A stretch of 40,726 nt of DNA from a virus, in IMG/VR virus record IMGVR_UViG_3300028393_000140, positions 1-40,726 of that record; one strand, given 5' to 3'. The notes below the pieces were generated by a model. That model saw only the letters and a list, made by a program, of their open reading frames with translations, did not search any database and was not told where the DNA came from. The position numbers and the translations under genes are program-made. Position 1 is the first letter of the stretch. Every line of letters starts with the position of its first letter. This document shows, piece after piece, positions 6,650 through 12,136 of this stretch.

Positions 6650-6731
6650 TAAGTTTCTCTTCCAATACAATTAGTCCGTAAGTGATAAGTAAAGTAATGC
6701 TTAATCCTACTATGAATACTAAGTTCTCCAC
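6642..6731 (-). CDS. 29-residue single-span membrane peptide
   Basis: A GTG-started ORF of 29 codons, four bases after the stop of the upstream gene, with AAAGGG seven bases before the start. Almost the whole peptide is one hydrophobic helix (NLVFIVGLSITLLITYGLIVL) with a charged EEKLNG tail. It overlaps the next start by eight bases. Its size, topology and position just before a transglycosylase gene suggest a membrane accessory or holin-like peptide, but that is inference. Confidence 0.5.
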   Translation of the reverse strand: MENLVFIVGLSITLLITYGLIVLEEKLNG

Positions 6732-6732
6732 G

Positions 6733-6993
6733 CTATGCCCTTTCCATAGTGTCCACAATTACCGCTTTTACCAGCTCGGTAATGTCTAAAGGCCGTCCCA
6801 CTATGTGGGCGTCCTCATCGTCTAGTTCCCACCCTGATACAAGCAGGCGAGATCCGGTAGGAGATAGGCGAAAGTATCGAATAGCCTCCGGTGAATTTTC
6901 GCCGCCCCACACATCAACGCCATCGGGTCCGACTACTTCATAGAAGCTCGTTAGCCCGCTCTTGGTAGGGTGAAATGAAATAACCTCTCCCAT
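6733..6993 (-). CDS. Small protein, unknown
   Basis: An 86 aa protein from ATG 6993, with AGAGGG six bases upstream; the in-frame ATG at 7023 lies inside the previous gene. It looks like a beta-rich fold with a helical C-terminus (ITELVKAVIVDTM). No motif is recognised. The start shares one base with the previous stop (TAATG), so it is coupled. Confidence 0.68.
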   Translation of the reverse strand: MGEVISFHPTKSGLTSFYEVVGPDGVDVWGGENSPEAIRYFRLSPTGSRLLVSGWELDDEDAHIVGRPLDITELVKAVIVDTMERA

Positions 6994-7133
6994 TAGTTGC
7001 CCTCTTTCTGCGCTGGTAAACACGGTACACAGTAGGCTTGATGAGGTTTTTCAATGTTGCCCTCACGATCAGCCCACACAATGTCATCTTCATCAAAATC
7101 ATTTGCACATACAAAACAGGTGTAATTACTCAT
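6993..7133 (-). CDS. Small zinc-finger protein (2 x CxxC)
   Basis: A 46 aa protein with CFVC near residue 6 and CVPC near residue 35, and acidic residues between them: a minimal treble-clef or zinc-ribbon fold. GAGGGAGAAGG lies just upstream of the ATG, and the gene overlaps its neighbours at both ends. Function unknown; it may bind nucleic acid or act as a protein adaptor. Confidence 0.68.
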   Translation of the reverse strand: MSNYTCFVCANDFDEDDIVWADREGNIEKPHQAYCVPCLPAQKEGN

Positions 7134-7254
7134 CGCCTTCTCCCTCTACTAGCTCTTTCTTAATGTCACTAACCGTCTTTTCTGGATTCTGCTGCTCACT
7201 TATCCGTAAATAAGAGTGCAAAATACCGGTAAATACCGGCGGTAAATTGTTCAT
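7126..7254 (-). CDS. Very small protein, unknown
   Basis: A 42 aa ORF from ATG 7254, with GGAAAGG about nine bases upstream; an in-frame ATG at 7302 would give 58 aa but has no well spaced site. The C-terminus is charged and helical (SDIKKELVEGEGDE). A 14-base sequence, CAAAATACCGGTAA, lies inside it (7219-7232) and recurs at 9131-9144. Function unknown. Confidence 0.55.
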   Translation of the reverse strand: MNNLPPVFTGILHSYLRISEQQNPEKTVSDIKKELVEGEGDE

Positions 7255-7440
7255 AGCTGTTACCTTTCCCGTAACTATTGGAGGTGATTTACCTCCCGCC
7301 ATCTCCCTCGGTTGGACCCAGGGAGGTAGCAGGTAGCCTACCACAGCCTAAAGTTGCTACTCTCGCCGTCGCCCTCTTCCTCGATACCGGTTTTCCAGGT
7401 TTTGCGAGAATCGGGGCGCATCGCGCTCAGCTCGTCGCCA
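7255..7440. promoter_or_regulatory. Spacer with two tandem hairpins
   Basis: This 186-base gap in the leftward operon holds two perfect six-base-pair hairpins: GGAGGT/ACCTCC (7280-7296, five-base loop) and CTCCCT/AGGGAG (7303-7325). The first contains Shine-Dalgarno and anti-Shine-Dalgarno-like sequences. A 27-codon minus-strand ORF (7421-7338) is possible but weakly supported. It may control translation or RNA stability of the downstream small genes. Confidence 0.4.
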
Positions 7441-7566
7441 TTATCGAATCAGGATTTCACGCAAGCAAGGCAGACAAGCCCAATACCTGCCTTGTTTGGC
7501 GGTGGTAACGGTGGTCTTTTGTCGGCATTTGTAGCAGGCGATCTCCGCCCCTAGTTCGGCTCTCAT
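7441..7566 (-). CDS. Small zinc-finger protein (2 x CxxC)
   Basis: A 41 aa ORF starting ATGA over the previous stop. CYKC near residue 11 and CLPC near residue 31 form a compact four-cysteine site with basic residues around it. Its architecture resembles the protein at 6993-7133, so the two may be diverged paralogues. Function unknown. Confidence 0.62.
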   Translation of the reverse strand: MRAELGAEIACYKCRQKTTVTTAKQGRYWACLPCLREILIR

Positions 7567-7724
7567 TTAGCGGATTCCTCCTTGATGTGTTCGCGGAATA
7601 ATCGAACAGCCTCGCGCTTGGTGTAGCCGTAATAGACACGGGTGAGGAAGATAGTGTCGTCTTGGGTTTCAAGTGCGCCTGTGATCTTGTAAGCCCCACT
7701 ATGGGCGATTTTTTCAATCGTCAT
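7563..7724 (-). CDS. Small protein with YYGYTKREA motif, unknown
   Basis: A 53 aa ORF starting in an ATGA overlap with the previous gene and ending in one with the next. The C-terminal half reads VYYGYTKREAVRLFREHI. The same idea (YIGWTRKEAW) appears in the protein at 7857-8216, which suggests a shared fold. A basic amphipathic helix is predicted. No function is known to me. Confidence 0.65.
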   Translation of the reverse strand: MTIEKIAHSGAYKITGALETQDDTIFLTRVYYGYTKREAVRLFREHIKEESAK

Positions 7725-7870
7725 TTTGTCCCCCAATTTTCGCAGATTTCTTGCACGGCTTGATCTAGTAAATCAATTAGGGTTTCAATTTCTTTATTGT
7801 TCAGGCTTGCCACCATTTCTTTAGTGACTTCAGATTTCCAAACGATTTTTTGGGAATTAGAAACCGACAT
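7721..7870 (-). CDS. Very small acidic helical protein, unknown
   Basis: A 49 aa ORF from ATG 7870 behind GGAGGAATCAA. Mostly helical and acidic toward the end (EIETLIDLLDQAVQEICENW). The upstream ATG 7915 is less likely, because the ribosome site fits 7870 and that start gives a short overlap with the preceding gene. Function unknown. Confidence 0.62.
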   Translation of the reverse strand: MSVSNSQKIVWKSEVTKEMVASLNNKEIETLIDLLDQAVQEICENWGTK

Positions 7871-8216
7871 TTGATTCCTCCAATTTGAAAGCTTTTTGCT
7901 TTTTCTGCCAATCAAGAGCCGACAGGGTGGTGTAAATTCCTGTCAGGGTTTGCCAAGCCTCTTTTCTTGTCCATCCGATGTAACCAAGTGTGAGGTGTAG
8001 CGGATCGTAGTGAGCAGATCGGTATTTAGTGCCACCTGTTGCGAAGATTCGCCAAGCGTTGCCATAGGTGGGGCTACCGTATTGAAGAATTAGGTGTGGC
8101 GTACACATAGAGGAAAATTCACTTTCTAATTCCTCCCCCTCTAGTAATCCAAGTTCGGTGAGGTATTCGCTTATCATCTCCACACGCTTTTCTAGCATTT
8201 GATTAGTTATTTCCAT
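7857..8216 (-). CDS. Hypothetical protein with GYIGWTRKEAW motif
   Basis: A 119 aa protein. The N-terminus is an acidic helix; the middle (PHLILQYGSPTYGNAWRIFATGG) looks beta-rich; the C-terminus carries GWTRKEAW, similar to the 53 aa protein at 7563-7724. ATG 8216 has AAGGAAG six bases upstream. ATG 8234, six codons earlier, has an AGGTGA site that can be buried in a hairpin. Which start is used may therefore depend on RNA structure. Function unknown. Confidence 0.65.
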   Translation of the reverse strand: MEITNQMLEKRVEMISEYLTELGLLEGEELESEFSSMCTPHLILQYGSPTYGNAWRIFATGGTKYRSAHYDPLHLTLGYIGWTRKEAWQTLTGIYTTLSALDWQKKQKAFKLEESNVGF

Positions 8217-8234
8217 TTGTTCTTCCTTTTCCAT

Positions 8235-8302
8235 TTACAGATTCACCTAGGCTCATCAGGTGAGGCGTTTACCTCACGACACCCCGAAAGGGGTGTTTCG
8301 CC
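8235..8302 (-). promoter_or_regulatory. Leader with mutually exclusive hairpins
   Basis: Three inverted repeats lie in this 68-base gap upstream of the gene at 7857-8234. They are ACACCCC/GGGGTGT with a GAAA loop (8279-8296), GTGAGG/CCTCAC (8260-8277) and TCACCT/AGGTGA (8243-8263). The last two share bases 8260-8263 and cannot form together. The third covers the AGGTGA that serves as ribosome site for ATG 8234. This looks like a translational switch or an RNA processing site. Confidence 0.45.
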
Positions 8303-8470
8303 TTAATTCCTTTCTAGTAATTCAAGCGCGATTTTGTAGCCCGAAACCTCGCCTTTTAGGTGGTTTACATAGTTTGAATCGTCGTAAGTTTTTGAAGATT
8401 CTGTTTTGAGGTAACTTTCTGTTGTGTTGATGAGGTTAGTTAGTTTGTTTTTTATTTCCTGGTTTTCCAT
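8303..8470 (-). CDS. Small helical protein, unknown
   Basis: A 55 aa ORF from ATG 8470 with AAAGGA eight bases upstream; the upstream in-frame ATG 8503 lies inside the previous gene. Two predicted helices (QEIKNKLTNLINTTESYLK and VNHLKGEVSGYKIALELLE) suggest a helical hairpin. Its start shares a base with the preceding stop. Function unknown. Confidence 0.62.
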   Translation of the reverse strand: MENQEIKNKLTNLINTTESYLKTESSKTYDDSNYVNHLKGEVSGYKIALELLERN

Positions 8471-8637
8471 TATTTGTTCCTTTCGTAGTGATCTAATTGG
8501 CATTTCACACCGTCAGGTGTGATCGTGCATTTCTTCGAATACACGGCGTGATGTGTGAAATCAAAATAAGCAACAAAAGCCAAGAGCAAAAGACTTGCAA
8601 CGGCTAGGCAAGAAAGCGCAATTTCTTTCGGTTTCAT
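8470..8637 (-). CDS. Small membrane protein with exposed cysteine pair
   Basis: A 55 aa ORF: a hydrophobic helix at residues 6-25 (IALSCLAVASLLLLAFVAY) after a short KPKE N-terminus, then a hydrophilic tail with two cysteines (KKCTIT and VKCQLD) that could form a disulphide outside the membrane. TAATG overlaps join it to both neighbours. It could be a superinfection-exclusion or lysis accessory protein, but nothing in the sequence settles this. Confidence 0.62.
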   Translation of the reverse strand: MKPKEIALSCLAVASLLLLAFVAYFDFTHHAVYSKKCTITPDGVKCQLDHYERNK

Positions 8638-8816
8638 TAGATTATCTCCACTAATTCGGCTTCTTGGATTTGGGTGGAATAGTCTGCGTCTGCGCTTTCT
8701 TCGTCCACAGGCTCCTCTACTTGTGCGATTACTTGATTGAGCAGGTTTTCTATCTCTTCGGTAGCGATCTTGCGATCTGTTGTGAAATCAATCGTCAAGC
8801 GGTAGGCGTTGCTCAT
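8637..8816 (-). CDS. Small acidic protein, unknown
   Basis: A 59 aa ORF, strongly acidic in its second half (VEEPVDEESADADY) and helical in the middle (TEEIENLLNQVIAQV). AGGAG lies about eleven bases before the ATG. Acidic proteins of this size in phages are sometimes DNA mimics, but there is no direct evidence here. Confidence 0.6.
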   Translation of the reverse strand: MSNAYRLTIDFTTDRKIATEEIENLLNQVIAQVEEPVDEESADADYSTQIQEAELVEII

Positions 8817-8821
8817 TAGTC

Positions 8822-9001
8822 TTATTCTCCTCTTGGTAGGTCTGCGGTTAGTAGTGCATAAGTATCGGCGTTAATCTCGCCCTTGCTAGTTACTTCGGTG
8901 TAACAGGTAGGACATACGCCTCCTATAAATTGCTCGTGATAGTTATCCATACATTTATTGCAGGCTTGCATACAATCGCCTAAGTGAAAGGTTGTTGCCA
9001 T
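8822..9001 (-). CDS. Small zinc-finger protein (2 x CxxC)
   Basis: A 59 aa ORF with CMQACNKC near residues 10-17 and CPTC near residue 33, a four- or five-cysteine metal site. GAGGAG sits eight bases before the ATG. A 150-base gap upstream separates it from the gene at 9153-9275. Function unknown. Confidence 0.65.
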   Translation of the reverse strand: MATTFHLGDCMQACNKCMDNYHEQFIGGVCPTCYTEVTSKGEINADTYALLTADLPRGE

Positions 9002-9152
9002 TATTTAATCTCCTCTTCGATGTGGGGGTTTTCCACTCTCCAAGCATAACAGAAAGATGGGTGAGGCTACCCTAGGCAGGGAAGGCGTTTGCTCAGCTTT
9101 TGATCTATCAATACCAGGATGAGAGTTAGACAAAATACCGGTAATTGTCCAT

Positions 9153-9275
9153 TTAGCTCGTGGAATCGTTAGTAAGTTCTTCAATGAACTGTTGAAAGCG
9201 GAGGCGGTCTGCCTCGTTCATTGGCTCTGCTTTCGGCAGGTTTGAAAGTAGTTCTTCGATCCATTTGGTATTCAT
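9153..9275 (-). CDS. Very small acidic protein, first gene of the leftward operon
   Basis: A 40 aa ORF with AAAGGA eight bases before the ATG, helical and acidic (KWIEELLSNLPKAE, then FQQFIEELTND). It is the most upstream leftward ORF I can support. Function unknown. Confidence 0.5.
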   Translation of the reverse strand: MNTKWIEELLSNLPKAEPMNEADRLRFQQFIEELTNDSTS

Positions 9276-9552
9276 TGGGTGTTCCTTTCCTTGGCTTGGG
9301 TTCGTTCCCATTACTACTTAGACGCATTGGGTAGGGTTTGGGTTCTCTGTTTCGGGGGGAGATTGTGCCGTGTTGTTAGCCCGCCCTGCCCCTCCTACTA
9401 AGCCCCTCCTGCTCTCATTCGGCTACGATCTGCCACCGCTTGCCTCCATAAGCAGGGGCAGGCAAGGCTCTGGCAGGGGGAAAACGCGACCCCCCATTGT
9501 TTAATTCTCTGTCTTTGTGTGTTATGTACCGTAGATAGATATATTTCCTAAA
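9276..9552. other. Non-coding GC-rich repeat region (possible origin or packaging site)
   Basis: There is no credible gene in this stretch. It is much richer in G and C than its surroundings. It contains a direct repeat GCCCCTCCT (9388-9396 and 9402-9410), a distant inverted repeat CCTGCCCCT/AGGGGCAGG (9385-9393 and 9454-9462), and a GGGGG/CCCCC hairpin (9476-9494) followed by an AT-rich stretch. Its place next to the terminase gene and between divergent operons makes an origin, packaging site or control region plausible. Confidence 0.45.
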
Positions 9553-9580
9553 GTGAAAGAAATGTCCGTATTGGTATACT
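9553..9580 (+). promoter_or_regulatory. Putative rightward promoter (extended -10)
   Basis: TATACT at 9575-9580 is preceded by TGG (an extended -10) and by GTGAAA at 9553-9558 with a 16-base spacer. It would drive the RNA region and late operon. The same spot reads TATAGT on the minus strand, so it could also fire leftward. Confidence 0.45.
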
Positions 9581-9653
9581 ATAGTAGTGAGTTGCATCAC
9601 AAAGTAGAAGTATTTTTACTAGAAAGCGGGAAATCACCTATTTTTCCTGCCTT

Positions 9654-9805
9654 ATACTATATAGGGGCTGTAAAACCGCGAGTGGTGAGTTTTACCTGTG
9701 CGGTGACTCTTACGAGTCCCCCTAGGGACGAGGACTATCTTACCCCTCACTTCGCTGTAGCTCGTTCGGGTGCTAATGCACCGTAAGGTGCGGTGCACCT
9801 TTTTT
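9654..9805 (+). ncRNA. Putative structured small RNA with own promoter and terminator
   Basis: TATACT at 9654-9659 would place a transcription start near 9664-9666. From there to a T-run at 9800-9805 there is no credible ORF but dense complementarity: TAGGGG/CCCCTA (9662-9667 with 9719-9724), GTAAAAC/GTTTTAC (9670-9676 with 9689-9695), GACTC/GAGTC (9705-9709 with 9714-9718), alternative GTCCC/GGGAC (9716-9720 with 9725-9729), and a terminal hairpin. The first three form a nested branched fold. A tRNA is excluded because there is no T-arm. It may be a free small RNA or a leader that controls the late operon. Confidence 0.45.
9778..9805 (+). terminator. Intrinsic terminator with competing antiterminator
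   Basis: GGTGC-GGT-GCACC (9787-9799) is followed at once by TTTTTT (9800-9805), a classical terminator. The same GGTGC can instead pair with an upstream GCACC (9778-9782, four-base loop), which would prevent terminator formation. This three-segment layout lies 25-55 bases before the terminase start. Confidence 0.6.
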
Positions 9806-9859
9806 AGTTGGGTGCAGTCTATCTCTAGTATGAAATTAAATACTTCCCCTAGTAATAAG

Positions 9860-11760
9860 ATGAAGGCACTCACGCCGCGCCACTTAAAGGAAGTCACCCC
9901 ATTAGCGAGAACTCAGCAGACATAGCCAAGCGACTTATCCTCGCCGCAGTCGCACAAGGTAACACTATAGAGTCCGCGTGTGGTCAGGCAGGAAAGTCTC
10001 TCAAGACTTATGAGTACTACCGTCGCACCGATAAGGTATTTGCAGACAAGGTAGATCGAACTCGCCTAGGACTTAAAGATAAGAAGTTTGCAACCGGTGA
10101 CTTACACGACATTACCTTTGCTGAGTTTCGTGGGCGCTTCCTACACCAAAAGACTTTTCCACACCAGCAGAACCTAGTAGATGTAATTGAGGGTCGTGAC
10201 CCTGCTTGGCTACACCCCAGTATGAAATACGAAAAAGGTGTCGGGGAAAACCGCATCCTCTTAAACATTCCGCCTAACCACGCAAAGTCAATTACGATCA
10301 CGGTTGACTATGTGACTTGGAAGATCGCCCAGAATCCTAACTACCGCATCCTGATAGTTTCTCAAACTCAGCGCCTTGCGGCAGACTTCTTGTACGCCAT
10401 CAAGCAGCGCCTTACCCACCCAATGTATGCCGATCTCCAATCGGCCTATGCAGCAGGTGTCGGGTTTAATTCAAAGAGCGCCTCGTGGCAAGCAACTCGT
10501 ATCACCTTTGGTGATGAGCTGCGAGAGTCTGGTGAGAAAGACCCCAACATTGAGGCAGTCGGTATCGGCGGTCAGATCTACGGTAAACGCGCCGATATGA
10601 TTATCGTGGACGACGCGGTGACTCTATCTAACGCTAATGACTTTGAACGACAGATCAAGTGGTTAACCCAAGACGTTCGATCCCGTCTTAACCCTACGGG
10701 TAAGTTAATCGTTATTGGAACCCGTGTAGCCTCAGTAGACTTATACCGAGAGTTACGCAATCCCGATAGATACCCAGGCGGAGTTATCCCTTGGACTTAT
10801 CTGGCTATGCCGGCACTACTTGAAACCAATGAGAACCCTGATGAGTGGGTAACGCTATGGCCTTTCAGTGACCAACCCTTTGATGGTCAAAAGGATGAAG
10901 ATAAGACAGAGGATCAACTCTATCCTCGTTGGAATGGTCGCAACCTTTACAACGAACGCCAAGCGATGGACACCCCAACTTGGGCGCTAGTCTATCAACA
11001 ACAAGACATCTCCGATGATGCCATCTTTGATCCAGTATCTGTTCGTGGTTCTATAGATGGAATGAGAAAGTCTGGTCCATTAAACCCAGATGCTCCAGGT
11101 CATCCCAAAGATCTTAATAACTTTGTTATCGTTGCAGGACTTGACCCCGCTATTGTGGGAGATACAGCAGCAGTAGCTTACGCTATTGATCGCAATACCC
11201 ATAAACGATACATACTAGATGTAATTAAGATTACCCGTCCAAGCCCTGCGGCTATTAGAGAGTTAATCTTTAACTGGACTTCTATCTACCACCCTAGCGA
11301 GTGGATCATTGAGAAGAACGCCTTTCAAGCCTTCCTTACTCAAGACGAAGGTATCCGTCAGCATTTGAATACTAGAGGTGTGCATCTTCGAGAACACACC
11401 ACTGGCAATAACAAGTGGGACGCAGGATTCGGTGTGGCATCTTTGTCCACCCTCTTTGGTAGTAAACAAGCAGATGGAAAGCACCACCGAGATAATCTTA
11501 TCCACCTGCCTAGCGATCAGACAGAAAACGTCAAGGCTCTAGTAGAGCAGTTGATTACGTGGTCGCCTACTACTAAAGGCAAAACCGATATGGTGATGGC
11601 GCTGTGGTTCTGTGAGATCAGAGCCAGAGAGATGCTCAACTACGGACAGTACGCAAAGCATCATATGCGTAACCCGTTCTTGTCAAATGCTGAAATGAAA
11701 AAACGTGTAGTCGTCAACATAGACGAACTACTAGCAGATCAAAATAAGTACTTCGTCTAA
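9860..11760 (+). CDS. terL: Terminase large subunit (apparent frameshift near 9897)
   Basis: DNA-packaging ATPase-nuclease. The ATPase half has a deviant Walker A PPNHAKS (about 10270-10290), QTQRLAADF, and Walker B MIIVDD (about 10597-10614). The nuclease half has a GLDPAIVGD strand near 11140, a WIIEKN segment and a final KTDMVMALW. The main frame is open from 9859 but has no ATG, GTG or TTG until 10222, although the 120 upstream codons look conserved (a helix-turn-helix-like IAKRLILAAVAQGNTI region). A start at ATG 9860 (or 9830) in another frame reads MKALTPRHLKEVTP and would join at the CCCC run (9897-9900) if one C were added. This points to a missing base or recoding. The fallback start is ATG 10222. 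Confidence 0.88.
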
Positions 11761-11770
11761 GGAGATAACA

Positions 11771-11938
11771 ATGGCAGCAGCAAAGAAGATTACAAAAAAG
11801 GCAGCCTACGCTGCTTACGAAAAGACAGAACCAAAAGCAACTAAGAAGATGGAAATGAAAAAGGGCGAGTCAAAGTCTGAGAAGGCTCGTGAAACTAAAG
11901 TTGGTATGGCAATGATGAAGAAAAAGGGAAAGAAATAA
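11771..11938 (+). CDS. Small lysine-rich protein
   Basis: A 55 aa ORF behind AAGGAG; nearly one third of residues are lysine, with Ala, Glu and Met making up much of the rest. It lies between the terminase and portal genes. Similar tiny basic proteins occur at 13906, 24220, 24491 and 24667, all near head genes, so binding to packaged DNA or capsid interior is plausible. It overlaps the next ATG by one base. Confidence 0.62.
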   Translation: MAAAKKITKKAAYAAYEKTEPKATKKMEMKKGESKSEKARETKVGMAMMKKKGKK

Positions 11939-12126
11939 TGGCGATTACTCCAAGCTACAAAACAGAATCTGTTGAAGAAGAATACATTGACAAGGGTGCA
12001 GTAATGACCCCACAAGTTAATCCAATGGTTGAAGCCAGATACAGCGCAGCCGAGGCAGAAGCTACAGCAAATGACAAAATTGAATGGCCTACTAAAGTTG
12101 CTGGTCGCACCGACCAAGGATTCTAA
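11938..12126 (+). CDS. Small protein, unknown
   Basis: A 62 aa acidic protein, TAATG-coupled to the previous gene. It contains an EARYSAAEAEATAND helical stretch. No family is recognised. Its position just before the portal suggests a head-assembly role, by context only. Confidence 0.6.
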   Translation: MAITPSYKTESVEEEYIDKGAVMTPQVNPMVEARYSAAEAEATANDKIEWPTKVAGRTDQGF

Positions 12127-12136
12127 GGACAAATAA

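Noticed and set aside
7457-7717. 86-codon leftward ORF
   Set aside because: Two smaller genes in another frame (7441-7566 and 7563-7724) have coupled starts, cysteine motifs and plausible sequence; this frame is Ser/Thr/Arg-rich noise.
9662-9724. Possible tRNA cloverleaf
   Set aside because: The outer stem and two inner stems exist, but there is no T-arm with TTCRA, no anticodon stem of correct size and no D-loop GG. It is listed as an unclassified structured RNA instead.
9553-9786. 77-codon rightward ORF starting at GTG 9553
   Set aside because: It runs through the promoter boxes and all the hairpins, has no ribosome site and no protein-like pattern.
9415-9897. Leftward ORFs at 9415-9600 and 9652-9897
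   Set aside because: They cross GC-rich repeats, promoters and the terminator, and lack ribosome sites and recognisable patterns.
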